A stretch of DNA of 45,398 bases from a virus. Positions 1-10,132 of the stretch are shown here, one piece after another; positions within the stretch are counted from its first letter, which is position 1, and every line of letters begins with the position of its first letter. Under the pieces are notes generated by a model that did no database searches, was not told where the DNA came from, and worked only from the letters and a program-made list of their open reading frames with translations. The position numbers and the translations under genes were made by a program. The stretch is taken from IMG/VR virus record IMGVR_UViG_3300032323_002752, positions 1-45,398 of that record; one strand, written 5' to 3'.

Positions 1-1
1 A

Positions 2-3000
2 ATGACCACTCTTTTTAATTACGACCCATTTTATGACGATTTTAACGAAGATAATAACTTCATGCGTGTTCTGTTTAGACCAGGATATGCTGTTCAAGCT
101 CGTGAATTAACTCAACTACAAACAATCTTAGCCAATCAGATTGAAAAGTTTGGTAATCACATCTTTAAGAGTGGTAGTCCAATTGTTGGTGGTAAAATTT
201 CTTTAGATGATAAAGCGAATTATATTATTTTAGATAGTCAATATAACGCTCAAGATATTGTTCCTAATGACTTTAGAGATAAAACAATTGTATCTTTTGG
301 AGGTACAAAGTCTGTTCGTGCTAAAGTCATTGCCGTAGATACAACAACTGCAAATCCTATTCTTGTTGTTAAATATTTGTCTGGTGATGTTTTTTCTGAA
401 ACAGATGAATTAAAAGTCAATGGTCAAAATATTTTTGCCAAATTGCGTTCTTCTGAAGCTGTAGGTCGTTCTTATGTGGCAAGTATTCAAGAAGGTGTAT
501 ATTACTTCAAAGGACAATTTGTTAAAGTTGTTCCTCAATTTTTGGTACTAGAATTGCTTTACCGTAAAGGATATAATTCCACAACAATCAATTCTCAACC
601 ATCATATAAAGTTGGTATTGAATTTACCGAAAATATTCTTGATGAAACTGACGACCCATCCTTATTGGATCCAGCTCAAGGTTCTTTTAACTATCAAGCT
701 CCAGGCGCTTCAAGATTTCAATTAGAAACATCTTTAGCTAAACGAACATTAGATTCTGCTGACGAATCTTCATTCTTTGAAGTTATTCGTTTAGTTAATG
801 GTGTAAAAACAAAAGAGATTGATTATCCAATTTATTCTGAAATTGAAAAAACATTAGCTCGTAGAACATACGATGAATCGGGTAACTACACTGTTGACCC
901 ATTTGTAATTTCTTTGGAAGAAGGTGATACAGCGAACGGCAAATTTAGTGCTGTGTTGGATCCAGGTAAGGCTTATGTTGGTGGTTATGAATTTCAAACC
1001 ATTGCACCAACAACTATTTCAATAGACAGAGCTCGTGAAACTGCAAACGTTTCAGACTATGACATTCCTACAAATTATACAAGTTATGTTGTTTTGAATA
1101 ATGTTCGTGGTTCATTGGATATTTCTTCTTTCCCTTTAATTGATGTCCATGCTTGCGACCATGCCAACGTAAACGTGGCCACGACAGCTGCATATAATTC
1201 AACTAAGATTGGTACTTTACGTGCCAATATGATGAAGTTTAATGATGCAACAACATCTGATGTAGGTACAACACATTCATTTACTGTTAATGTATTTGAT
1301 GTTAATTCATCATCTATTACTGGTACTTTGCCATCCAGTGGTTCAACCAATACAGTAGTAAAATTACCTGCATCGTTTTCTTCAACTGCACCTGCAAATA
1401 CATATGCAAATTTGTATTTTAGAATCACTGATGCTGGTGGTTCTAGTATTGCTCCGATTCTAATTACAGAATCTGATACATCAGCTGATACAATAACTTT
1501 GGCCAGTTCTTTACCGTTTTCACCTGCATCAAATACTTTCTCTATTGATTCCGACTTTAAAGTGGCCGAATCTTTCGTTATTAGAGATGGATTATCAAAA
1601 TTATTTACAGGCAACATTGATTCCGATTCAAAAGAAACTGCAACAGGATTTGCATACATCAATGAACCATTAAAAACAAGTTTAGTATTTGAAGCACCAT
1701 TTGAGGCGGTTAAAGCTGCATCTATTTCAAATATGGATTTTATTGCTAGAAAAGTTTATAACAATAAACTATCTGATGGTGGCGGTGTGATTACAATTAC
1801 TAGTGAAGGAACAGATACATTCCCATTTGCTGGTTCTGTAGGAACATTATCTGATTCAACCATTCTTAATAACATTATTTGTTTTATTCGTTCCGATTCA
1901 GCAACAAATACAGCATCAGGCATTGTCGCCAATACTGTATTAAGTTTAGCTAACAATTTATTTACCGTAACAGCTGTAAGTTCAACACAAATTGATATTG
2001 ACTTAAACACAGCTGGTGTTCGTGCAGACTTTTTAATTACATCAAAAGTTAATAATGCTGATAACTCAACATCTGGTGCTATTCGTGGTAAACAACTATT
2101 GCCATTAACTGACACTTTGCATGAAAAAGTTCCATTTGATTTAGGTGGTGCAAATACACTAACCGACTTAGACACTGGTGTAACAACACCCGTATCTGGC
2201 ACAGGATATGTTTTTGAAGATGTTGGTGCCACATTCTTTGATGATTCTAGTATTTTGACAAGTTTGAAAACACCTGGTGCTGTAGTTTCATTGCAGGTAC
2301 CTGATGTTTATGAGATAGTTCGCATTACTGATTCAAAATCAACATCCAATGTCACAACATCTATGTTGTCAGACCCATCAACTGATGTAACTGATAATTA
2401 TGAATTTGATAACGGACAAAGAAAAACTCATTATGACCATGCTACTATTAAATTGAAGCGTGGTTATAGTTCACCAACAGGTAAAATTTTAGTTCAATTC
2501 AAATACTTAGACCACCAATCAGCTCCTTCACCACAAAACGAAGGATTGTTTACCGTTGATTCATATTTGAAAACTGGTTCTAATTTTACATACGATGAAA
2601 TCTCTAAATTCAACAACAAAGAAGATAGTAAATTAACTTCATTACGTAGTTCATTTGACTTTAGACCAACTAGAGCTATTGGAGGTTCAACACTATCTGG
2701 TGCTGTTAATCCGGATCCAGATTCTACGATTGAAACTAGTTTTGACTATTATCTCAGTCGTGTTGACCAATTAGTTGTTAAACCTTCAAGAGAATTTTCA
2801 GTAATTAAAGGTAAATCTGCCGTATCTCCAACAGCTCCTCCAGTTGGTGATAAAGATATGTTGATTTACACCATGAATATTCCAGCTTATACAGAATCTG
2901 TTAAAGATATTCGCACAGATTTTAGAAACAATCGCCGTTATACCATGCGTGATATTGGTGCATTTGAAAATCGCATCAAAGGTCTTGAATACTATGTTTC

Positions 3001-6000
3001 ATTAAATTCATTAGAAAAAAATGCAGCATCAACTAAGGTTTTAGATGCTAATGGTTTAGAACGTTCAAAATACGGCATTTTAGTTGACAATTTTACTTCA
3101 ACAGATTCACAAGCATCTTATAATGATGTTGGTTTTGATAATCGTTGTTTAATTGAGAATACAGAATTAAAACCTGCTTCACTAATGAGAACATTCAAAA
3201 TGAAGTTAATTGATTCTGCTTGTTCTGGTGCTTTTAATATTGTAGGTACGAATGAAAAAAAACTTTTGATGTTGGATTACTCAACAGCTGAGTTTGCAAA
3301 ACAACCTTATGCAACAAAATCTATTCCTATCGCTTCTGCCTTATTTGCTAACTTCCAAGGACAATTAAAATTATTCCCTGAGTTTGCAGCTGATGTTGAT
3401 ACTGAGGTAACAGCTAAAGTTACATTAAATTCTACACAAGGTATTGAAGATGCTTTCAATTTTATTAATGATGCATTTAAATATATTTCAGATAGTAATA
3501 AAGCTTGGGCTGATGATAAAGACAGTCCTTTTGCCAAGATTGTTGATTCTAAGTGGTATACAACAAAACACATAGACTATACAACAGACAATCAATTCTT
3601 GGGTGGCAGAACTTGGGGTAATATAAGAACTTTTGGTGACGAAGTTTGGTTGGGTCAAGGTGCTGAATTACAACAAAAACAAATTACAACATCTTCTTCA
3701 GAAGTTGATGTGGGTTCTTTTGTTACAGACTTGGCAATTCAACCATATTTGAAACCTCGTCTAATTACTTTTAATGCTCAAGGTGTAAAACCTAATACAA
3801 CATTCTATCACTATTTTGATGATGTTTCTGTTAATCAATATGTTGTTGCACCAAATCAAGTAACATTGAATCTTGTTTCTGGATTCTCATCTGGTGAACC
3901 TGCATTAATTGCCAACACTACTGCTGACTTAGCTGCCAACTTGGCTAGTTATTTGGCTGGTGGATTAAACTTTGACGCTGTGATTGTTACAAATAATGAA
4001 GTAGGCTCAAACACAGTTTCTATTGTTAATGAAACTGGTAAACCGCTTGCAAGTAAATACATGATTGGTTTGGATACAGGAACAGTTGCAGTTATTAATT
4101 CCGTGGATGAACACAAATCTGGTAAAACTGTTGCGATGACAGCCAACACAATCACTCTCGCTTCAGATGCTCCTTCTGTGAACATTTCAGGTAATACAAT
4201 TTACTTGGTACACAGAACAGGAAGTTTAGACGGTATTGGTGAAGCATTAACTATTGCTAACTATAATGTAACATCTAAACTTGTTACTGTTACTGGAACA
4301 ATTTCTTCCAACACATCTAATGTTTACACATACAGTATTGGTACAAACAAATCAAATAAATTAGGTCAAGTATCTGGTGTATTTTTCCCACCGGCAGCTA
4401 CATTCCGTTCAGGTGAAAGAAACTTCCGTGTTACAGAATCTTTCAATAACACATATGATACTGATGCAATTTCATTTGCCGAACATACGTTTGTATCTTC
4501 AGGTGTTAAAGTTGATAAAACTACTTTAGTTGATACTGTTTATAACGTAGGTGTTGCCACTAAAGTTGTTGGCACTACAACATCACCACAATTAATTTCT
4601 TCAACAGTTCAGACAAGAGTTACCGCTGCTTGGAACGTAGACCCATTAGCGCAAACATTCTATGTGGATCCTCAAGTGTATCCAAATGGTATGTTCTTAT
4701 CTTCTGTTGATTTATTCTTCAAAGCTAAAGATGATTCTAATTTGCCAGTAACAGTTCAAATTAGACCAACAATTAATGGAGCTCCACATACAGATTTTTG
4801 GTATCCTGAATCTGTTATTACTAAGTATCCATCTGATGTTAATATATCAGAATCTCCAACTGCAACAACAGCATCAACAAAAACAAACTTTGAGTTTGAT
4901 ACTCCTGTATTTTTAAAACCTGGATTATATGCTTTGGTTGTTTTGACAGATTCTCCTGACTATACTATGTGGGTAGCCGAAAAGGGTGCAACAACACTTC
5001 GTAATGAATTTGTTGCAACCAACCCTTATGTTGGAACATTATACAAGTCACAAAACTCTATGGAATATGTTCCATATATTAATGAAGATTTAATGTTTGT
5101 TTTAAATCGTTGTGTGTTCTCTAATTTACCGGCAACATTCTCCGTTCAATCAGAAACACAATCACAAACATATCCTGTAGATAAATTCCGTTTGGTTGAA
5201 ACTACATTGGAAACATTGTCAAATGCACCAATAACATTAAATCATTCATTTATTTCTAAACCTATAGATTCAAGCAAAGAAACTACATATCGTTCATTCT
5301 CACCATATGTTACATACTCTATGGGCCAAGATGATTTGTATATTGTTGGTTCTCGTAGAAAAGAAATTCAAGCTCAAGGTGATTTTACAGTTAAGATTGA
5401 TATGGCTTCAAGTGACAATGCAATTTCACCAGTGGTTTCATTAGAATCTTTGTATTTAAATGCTTGGGAAAATTTTGTTGACAATGGTGTAATTGAATCA
5501 AGCAACTTTAATATTATTGCTTCAGGTTCTGGTTATTCTAATGCAAACACAATCACTATAACTTCGTCTACTGGTTCTGGTGCAGTGGCTAATTTGGTTG
5601 TTAATGGTTCTGGTAATGTTGTTGCCATTAATGTAACGAGTTCTGGCAGCGGTTATACAGACGATTTTACAATTTCTTACTATACACATCCAACATCTCC
5701 TGCAACTATTGTTTTGAATAGTGAATTTGATTCCTCAGGTGGTCCTTGCGATGCTAAGTATATTACTAAAGCAATTACATTAGCTGATGGATTTGATGCT
5801 GGTGATTTGCGTGTGTTCTTGTCTGCAAACAAACAAGGTAACTCTGAAGTAGAAGTATTCTATAAGATACTCTCAGGTTCAGATACAACAGATTTCAAAG
5901 ACCGTGGTTATCTAAAAATGGTGTGTGCAAATCCAACAACTACACCATCTTCTACTGAATTTGATTTCCGTGAATATGAATATCGTCCATCATTGACTGA

Positions 6001-6145
6001 TAATGCTATCACTTACACATCAGAAAATGGTGTAACATATGATACATTTAAGACTTTTGCAATTAAGATTGTAATGACTTCCAATGACACATCAATTGTG
6101 CCTAAGGTTAAAGATTTACGAATTATTGCTTTGCCGGCAGAATAA
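2..6145 (+). CDS. DUF4815-type large virion structural protein
   Basis: A 2047-residue protein. Its first 65 residues (start MTTLFNYDPFYDDF, then a V-L-F-R-P-G-Y-A-V-Q-A-R-E-L-T-Q-L-Q core) are the hallmark of the DUF4815 proteins found next to tail fibres in T4-like marine phages. The rest is rich in Ser, Thr, Asn and short beta-type segments, with a Gly/Ser-rich stretch near residues 1830-1890, as in baseplate or fibre-connecting proteins. No enzyme motif or membrane segment is visible. The ATG at position 2 fits the family N-terminus, so the gene is probably complete although its ribosome binding site lies outside the window. Location in the virion, probably baseplate or fibre attachment, is inferred from position and from relatives. 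The family is clear; the exact role is not. Confidence 0.88.
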   Translation: MTTLFNYDPFYDDFNEDNNFMRVLFRPGYAVQARELTQLQTILANQIEKFGNHIFKSGSPIVGGKISLDDKANYIILDSQYNAQDIVPNDFRDKTIVSFGGTKSVRAKVIAVDTTTANPILVVKYLSGDVFSETDELKVNGQNIFAKLRSSEAVGRSYVASIQEGVYYFKGQFVKVVPQFLVLELLYRKGYNSTTINSQPSYKVGIEFTENILDETDDPSLLDPAQGSFNYQAPGASRFQLETSLAKRTLDSADESSFFEVIRLVNGVKTKEIDYPIYSEIEKTLARRTYDESGNYTVDPFVISLEEGDTANGKFSAVLDPGKAYVGGYEFQTIAPTTISIDRARETANVSDYDIPTNYTSYVVLNNVRGSLDISSFPLIDVHACDHANVNVATTAAYNSTKIGTLRANMMKFNDATTSDVGTTHSFTVNVFDVNSSSITGTLPSSGSTNTVVKLPASFSSTAPANTYANLYFRITDAGGSSIAPILITESDTSADTITLASSLPFSPASNTFSIDSDFKVAESFVIRDGLSKLFTGNIDSDSKETATGFAYINEPLKTSLVFEAPFEAVKAASISNMDFIARKVYNNKLSDGGGVITITSEGTDTFPFAGSVGTLSDSTILNNIICFIRSDSATNTASGIVANTVLSLANNLFTVTAVSSTQIDIDLNTAGVRADFLITSKVNNADNSTSGAIRGKQLLPLTDTLHEKVPFDLGGANTLTDLDTGVTTPVSGTGYVFEDVGATFFDDSSILTSLKTPGAVVSLQVPDVYEIVRITDSKSTSNVTTSMLSDPSTDVTDNYEFDNGQRKTHYDHATIKLKRGYSSPTGKILVQFKYLDHQSAPSPQNEGLFTVDSYLKTGSNFTYDEISKFNNKEDSKLTSLRSSFDFRPTRAIGGSTLSGAVNPDPDSTIETSFDYYLSRVDQLVVKPSREFSVIKGKSAVSPTAPPVGDKDMLIYTMNIPAYTESVKDIRTDFRNNRRYTMRDIGAFENRIKGLEYYVSLNSLEKNAASTKVLDANGLERSKYGILVDNFTSTDSQASYNDVGFDNRCLIENTELKPASLMRTFKMKLIDSACSGAFNIVGTNEKKLLMLDYSTAEFAKQPYATKSIPIASALFANFQGQLKLFPEFAADVDTEVTAKVTLNSTQGIEDAFNFINDAFKYISDSNKAWADDKDSPFAKIVDSKWYTTKHIDYTTDNQFLGGRTWGNIRTFGDEVWLGQGAELQQKQITTSSSEVDVGSFVTDLAIQPYLKPRLITFNAQGVKPNTTFYHYFDDVSVNQYVVAPNQVTLNLVSGFSSGEPALIANTTADLAANLASYLAGGLNFDAVIVTNNEVGSNTVSIVNETGKPLASKYMIGLDTGTVAVINSVDEHKSGKTVAMTANTITLASDAPSVNISGNTIYLVHRTGSLDGIGEALTIANYNVTSKLVTVTGTISSNTSNVYTYSIGTNKSNKLGQVSGVFFPPAATFRSGERNFRVTESFNNTYDTDAISFAEHTFVSSGVKVDKTTLVDTVYNVGVATKVVGTTTSPQLISSTVQTRVTAAWNVDPLAQTFYVDPQVYPNGMFLSSVDLFFKAKDDSNLPVTVQIRPTINGAPHTDFWYPESVITKYPSDVNISESPTATTASTKTNFEFDTPVFLKPGLYALVVLTDSPDYTMWVAEKGATTLRNEFVATNPYVGTLYKSQNSMEYVPYINEDLMFVLNRCVFSNLPATFSVQSETQSQTYPVDKFRLVETTLETLSNAPITLNHSFISKPIDSSKETTYRSFSPYVTYSMGQDDLYIVGSRRKEIQAQGDFTVKIDMASSDNAISPVVSLESLYLNAWENFVDNGVIESSNFNIIASGSGYSNANTITITSSTGSGAVANLVVNGSGNVVAINVTSSGSGYTDDFTISYYTHPTSPATIVLNSEFDSSGGPCDAKYITKAITLADGFDAGDLRVFLSANKQGNSEVEVFYKILSGSDTTDFKDRGYLKMVCANPTTTPSSTEFDFREYEYRPSLTDNAITYTSENGVTYDTFKTFAIKIVMTSNDTSIVPKVKDLRIIALPAE

Positions 6146-6146
6146 T

Positions 6147-6377
6147 ATGTTAGTAAAAGTAGAAGGTGGTCAGTTCGTTAAAGATACAAGTAATAAAGCC
6201 TTATTGACTGTGAATCGTTCTGTATTGCAAGAAAATGAGGCTCGTAAAAAATTGAGTGGCAAATTAAATGGCCAAAATAGTGAAATAAATACACTAAGAA
6301 CACAAGTAGACACTCTTGCAAGAGATATGTCTGAAATAAAAATGTTGTTAAACCAATTAGTAAATAATAAAGAATAA
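6147..6377 (+). CDS. Small coiled-coil protein of the structural operon
   Basis: A 76-residue protein starting MLVKVEGGQFVKDTSNKALL. The ATG at 6147 lies one base after the stop of the large structural gene. An in-frame ATG 63 bases further upstream would overlap that gene with an unlikely cysteine/leucine-rich sequence, so the 6147 start is preferred. The C-terminal half (about residues 25-72) shows spaced L, I and M residues in a charged background, typical of a parallel coiled coil. The opening VEGGQFVKDTSNKALL looks like a structured head. Similar small proteins sit between the DUF4815 gene and a fibre gene in related phages. A role as trimeric connector or fibre chaperone is only an inference. 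Confidence 0.72.
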   Translation: MLVKVEGGQFVKDTSNKALLTVNRSVLQENEARKKLSGKLNGQNSEINTLRTQVDTLARDMSEIKMLLNQLVNNKE

Positions 6378-6382
6378 GATAA

Positions 6383-8596
6383 ATGCCTATTCCATTAATA
6401 TCCAGAACGAACACCATTGATGAATGGCGTGTTCAAACTAACTTAGGAGCTACTGCTCTTAATAACTTAGAGGCCGGTAATTATACCAAAGCTAATGGTT
6501 CGTTATCATTAACTGCTAACAGTTCTTTGATTATTACAGCCAATGGTACTGCACTTCAAGTATCTAATAGTGCTTTGTTTCAGAGTAACGTTACGGTTGG
6601 TGGTGATATCGCTCTTGGTACACAAGGTTCTGCAACTGGTAATTTAACAACAGGTGGTGTAACTGTAATTCTAGGTCCAGGTAATGCTTTACAGGTGGCT
6701 AATAATGCAACTGTTAATACAGACCTTCAGGTGACAAGAACAATCTTCACAGGTAATGTTTCAGCCAATGGAAATGTTAACGTTGGTGGAAATTCAACAA
6801 TTGGCGGTGTTGTTAGAATGAATAATTCAGGAACAGCATTGTATGTTAACACAGGCACAGCTGTAATCAACACCGCAGTAATTACAAATTCAACCATAGG
6901 TAATATTGACGTTGTTCGTGGTGACATAGAAACATTAAATGTCACATCACAACTAAATGTTCAAAGTGCTTTAGTAACAATAAGAAGTTTATCTCCATCT
7001 TTTGATGCTTTGATTGTTAATCAAGGAAAAACAACAGTTCAAGATGTTGTCATTCAAGGTAACTTGTCTGTTTCGGGAACATACACACAGACCGGCAATT
7101 CAAATATTGAAATTGATACAATTACTTTAAACTCAAATACAAATATTGATAGGGATGCAAATATTGTTAACCGCCGCATTTCTGGAAATAATGCAGTGAT
7201 TCAATGGAACGAAGTTGATAAAAATTGGAAAGTATCTAGAGGTAATACATATACTTCTTTAAATAATATTATAGATTCCAGTTATGTTCTTTCCGTTGTT
7301 ACTAGTAATAGCACAATCAATGTGGCTTCAGCAGCCGCAGCTAAAGCTGCTTTTGATACCGCAGTAATTGCTGGGGGTTATGCAAATTCTGCTTACACCT
7401 CACAAAATACAACAGGTGTTTATGCTAATACTGCTTATACTCACGCCAATGCAGCTTATGTCAGTCAAAACACAACTGGTGTATATGCTAATACATCATA
7501 TCTACACGCTAATGCGGCTTATGTAAGTCAGAATACAACAGGTGTTTATGCTAACGCTGCATTTGCTCATGCAAATACACGATTTGCTTCTGCTGGTGGT
7601 ACAATCTCTGGTGCTGTTGTAATTAACGGCAATTTAACTGTTACTGGCACACAAACATATGTGAACTCAACAATCACAATGTTTGCTGACCCAATATTAA
7701 CATTAAATGCTGACTGGCCTATGGCATCAGCACCTATTGAAAATGCAGGTATTGAAGTTCAACGAGGCACATCTGCAAATACAGTATTGCGATGGAACGA
7801 AACAACAGATAGATGGGAATTCACAAACGATGGCACGAACTACGGTGATATTGCCTCTACCGCACAAGTAACTGCAGCTGGTTCATTCGCCAACTCTGCA
7901 TACACTCAAGCAAATACAGCAACAACTAATGCGGCCACTGCTGACCAACGAGCAATAACTTCTGGTTCATTCGCCAACTCAGCATATACACAGGCTAACA
8001 CCGCAACAACTAATGCGGCCACTGCTGACCAAAGAGCAGTAACTTCTGGTTCATTTGCTAATAGTGCTTATCTACAAGCTAATACTGCAACTACAAACGC
8101 TGCTTCAGCCAACACTAATGCAAACAGTCGTGTATTGAAAGCTGGAGATACAATGACTGGTGCTTTGATTGTTCAGTCCACGATAGATGCAACAGGCACA
8201 ATTACTGCACCTTTGTTTAGTGGTACTGCAACTGCTGCTCGTTATGCTGACTTGGCAGAAAAATATACGACTGATGTAGAATATTCTGTCGGTACTGTTG
8301 TTGTTGTTAATACTGAACCAGATTCAGAGGCAACAAAATCAACATCAATTTCTCAATTGGTTTTAGGAGTTATCTCCGAGAAACCTGCTTATCTAATGAA
8401 TTCGGAATCCACTGGTCAAGCTATTGCTTTGCGTGGCCGAGTTCCTGTTCGTGTGGTTGGACCTGTTAGAAAAGGTCAAACATTGGTTTCTGGTCCTAAT
8501 GGAACAGCCAGTGTTGGTGAAGTTAATCGTTTTGCGATTGCTTTAGAATCTAAAGATACACACGAAGAAGGGAATATTGAAGTAGTTATTTTATGA
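6383..8596 (+). CDS. Tail fibre / adhesin with ANSAY repeats
   Basis: A 737-residue fibre-like protein. Residues 1-60 (MPIPLISRTNTIDEWRVQTN) look like a virion-attachment end. A beta-rich shaft full of N-G-N-V-x-V-G-G-type turns follows. Two copies of a small domain with a W-N-E...W signature appear near residues 275-295 and 465-485. Degenerate 28-residue ANSAY...ADQRAVTSG repeats run over about residues 500-585. The C-terminal 125 residues open with ARYADLAEKY and resemble a terminal domain common in phage fibres. It could form a trimeric fibre. No S74 auto-processing serine is seen, unlike three later fibres here. The stop overlaps the next gene by 4 nt. Receptor binding is inferred. Confidence 0.85.
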   Translation: MPIPLISRTNTIDEWRVQTNLGATALNNLEAGNYTKANGSLSLTANSSLIITANGTALQVSNSALFQSNVTVGGDIALGTQGSATGNLTTGGVTVILGPGNALQVANNATVNTDLQVTRTIFTGNVSANGNVNVGGNSTIGGVVRMNNSGTALYVNTGTAVINTAVITNSTIGNIDVVRGDIETLNVTSQLNVQSALVTIRSLSPSFDALIVNQGKTTVQDVVIQGNLSVSGTYTQTGNSNIEIDTITLNSNTNIDRDANIVNRRISGNNAVIQWNEVDKNWKVSRGNTYTSLNNIIDSSYVLSVVTSNSTINVASAAAAKAAFDTAVIAGGYANSAYTSQNTTGVYANTAYTHANAAYVSQNTTGVYANTSYLHANAAYVSQNTTGVYANAAFAHANTRFASAGGTISGAVVINGNLTVTGTQTYVNSTITMFADPILTLNADWPMASAPIENAGIEVQRGTSANTVLRWNETTDRWEFTNDGTNYGDIASTAQVTAAGSFANSAYTQANTATTNAATADQRAITSGSFANSAYTQANTATTNAATADQRAVTSGSFANSAYLQANTATTNAASANTNANSRVLKAGDTMTGALIVQSTIDATGTITAPLFSGTATAARYADLAEKYTTDVEYSVGTVVVVNTEPDSEATKSTSISQLVLGVISEKPAYLMNSESTGQAIALRGRVPVRVVGPVRKGQTLVSGPNGTASVGEVNRFAIALESKDTHEEGNIEVVIL
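7878..8130 (+). repeat. ANSAY-type 84-nt repeats in first fibre
   Basis: Three degenerate copies of an 84-nt unit encode 28 residues of the form ANSAYxQANTATTNAATADQ followed by RAVTSGSF. The first two copies agree closely at DNA level. The same unit recurs in four other fibre genes of the window, so it is a shared shaft module, probably alpha-helical or coiled-coil judging by its alanine and polar spacing. Confidence 0.85.
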
Positions 8597-9120
8597 TAAG
8601 CATTGGTGAGTTTGATGAATTTATACATAATGATTTTGTTTATGCACAAAAATTAATCTCGATTATCAACGAAGAAGGCAAACAAATATTCGTTGATAAT
8701 CTAGGAGAACTATATAAGTTTAATGCGTGTACCATTAAATTGGAACACATGGAGAGATACAGTAGAGAAATCTACGACTATTGTAAATTTCTTTCCAGTA
8801 AATATAATAATGATTTGCCGGTGACTTGTCATGTATTCAGAGCCTTTAGGCAATCTTTAAGTTTTGGCTTGCATACCGACCCGGACGATGTTATACTACG
8901 TTGTGTTTGGGGTAAAAAAAGAATGAGTGTTGACGGTAAAATTGTTGACCTTCATCCAGGCCAAAAAGTTTTTATTCCCGCAAACACACCACATGAAGCT
9001 CTCAATGATGAAGAATCATTGATGTTGAGTTTTGGTTTAGAAGATTTTTATAAGAATAAATTATATAATGAATTGGATGTTTTACCTAAAAACCACGGAA
9101 ACGTGCAATCTGAATTGTAA
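8593..9120 (+). CDS. Cupin/JmjC-like Fe(II) oxygenase candidate
   Basis: A 175-residue protein. His94-x-Asp96 (in SFGLHTDPDDV) and His134 (in FIPANTPHEAL) are spaced and placed as in the metal triad of cupin and JmjC-type Fe(II)/2-oxoglutarate oxygenases. PGQKVFIPANTPH is the typical second cupin strand pair. The protein begins by a 4-nt overlap with the preceding fibre gene, and its end is overlapped by the radical SAM gene that follows, so the two are probably translationally coupled. The substrate is unknown. Its place at the head of the radical SAM cassette suggests protein modification (inference). A metal-binding cupin without oxygenase activity is the main alternative. Confidence 0.68.
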   Translation: MISIGEFDEFIHNDFVYAQKLISIINEEGKQIFVDNLGELYKFNACTIKLEHMERYSREIYDYCKFLSSKYNNDLPVTCHVFRAFRQSLSFGLHTDPDDVILRCVWGKKRMSVDGKIVDLHPGQKVFIPANTPHEALNDEESLMLSFGLEDFYKNKLYNELDVLPKNHGNVQSEL

Positions 9121-10132
9121 ACATTGCTTTACAAATGGCACCAATGGAGCTAAGGTATTTTGGAATCATTATAAGATAATTGATTGGATTAAAAGGTTTG
9201 CTGAATATAGAAAAGATAATTTAAAGCAAGATACTTTACATTGTGAATTTCATGGCGGTGAACCTTTTTTAGTTCCTACTTTTCAAATGCGTCATGTGTG
9301 GGAAGATTGTAAAGACTTATTTCCCAACATGACTTGGGGTGCAACAACAAATTTAGTATATAAACTTGATGAAGAACAGATTGACTTAATTAAGGATTGT
9401 TTTGATAATCGTATAGGTACAAGTTGGGATCCTAAGATACGATTTGCAAACCAAAAACAGAATGATTTATGGTTAAAGAATGTTAAAACTATTGTTGACC
9501 GAGGAATAAATGTTAAGTTGTTCATTAGTGTTACAAAAGATACAGTAGATATAGAACCAATTGAATTGTTAAAATGGGTCAAAAGTTTAGGCATAAAAGA
9601 GTTATCTTTTGAACGGCTTACTGGTAACGGAAATGCTAATCTACATCCAGAAATTTTTCCGACCAATATTGAACAGGATGCATGGTTTTTGAAAATGCAC
9701 CATCAGTCCGAAGAACATGGTTGTAGAGAATGGTTTGATAATGAGTTTTTAGAAACCATTTATGGTAAGTTTGAAACTGGATTTCTAAAAGGTGGAACAT
9801 TCTGCCGAGATTGTGAAGAAAAGTTGTTTACGGTCAATGCTGATGGTACTATTTCTGGATGTCCAAATTCGGCACCAGAATTTCAGTTTGGAAACATTGA
9901 TGATGATATAGAAACACTTATAAATAGTCCTATAAGAATAGAAAATATTGCGTGTGAACGGTCTAGGGACCCAAGATGTTATTCATGTGATGTTTTTGAG
10001 TATTGCGGTGGAGATTGCCACCAACTAGGCTGGCAAGACGATGTTTGTGGTGCCCCTAAAAGTTTAATGAGATTTTTAAAAAGTAAAGAAAATAAAAAAA
10101 TTTGGATGATGAAAAATGGCAACATTAAATAA
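9068..10132 (+). CDS. Radical SAM/SPASM protein A
   Basis: A 354-residue protein of the size of peptide-modifying radical SAM/SPASM enzymes. The CX3CX2C cluster motif is Cys13, Cys17 and Cys20, and the SAM-binding GGEP is at residues 63-66. From about residue 245 to 330 there is a SPASM-like region with many cysteines (CRDC, GCPN, C296, C304, C307, C313, C317, C327), expected to hold auxiliary Fe-S clusters. The reading frame overlaps the upstream cupin gene by 53 nt. A second ATG three codons in (9077) is an equally plausible start. It lies directly upstream of the Cys-His-x-Ser protein (17-nt overlap), which is the strongest contextual hint for its substrate. Enzyme class is secure; reaction and substrate are not. 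Confidence 0.9.
   Translation: MNWMFYLKTTETCNLNCKHCFTNGTNGAKVFWNHYKIIDWIKRFAEYRKDNLKQDTLHCEFHGGEPFLVPTFQMRHVWEDCKDLFPNMTWGATTNLVYKLDEEQIDLIKDCFDNRIGTSWDPKIRFANQKQNDLWLKNVKTIVDRGINVKLFISVTKDTVDIEPIELLKWVKSLGIKELSFERLTGNGNANLHPEIFPTNIEQDAWFLKMHHQSEEHGCREWFDNEFLETIYGKFETGFLKGGTFCRDCEEKLFTVNADGTISGCPNSAPEFQFGNIDDDIETLINSPIRIENIACERSRDPRCYSCDVFEYCGGDCHQLGWQDDVCGAPKSLMRFLKSKENKKIWMMKNGNIK

Noticed and set aside
1084-1662. Long minus-strand reading frame (192 codons) inside the large structural gene
   Set aside because: It lies wholly within a strongly coding plus-strand gene, has no ribosome site or family features, and mirrors the codon pattern of the sense gene.
6084-6146. Upstream start for the small coiled-coil gene
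   Set aside because: The extra 21 residues overlap the preceding gene and look unlike a natural N-terminus; the ATG at 6147 follows the stop directly.
9292-9666. Minus-strand 124-codon frame in radical SAM gene A
   Set aside because: It is antisense to clearly conserved radical SAM coding sequence and has no supporting signal.
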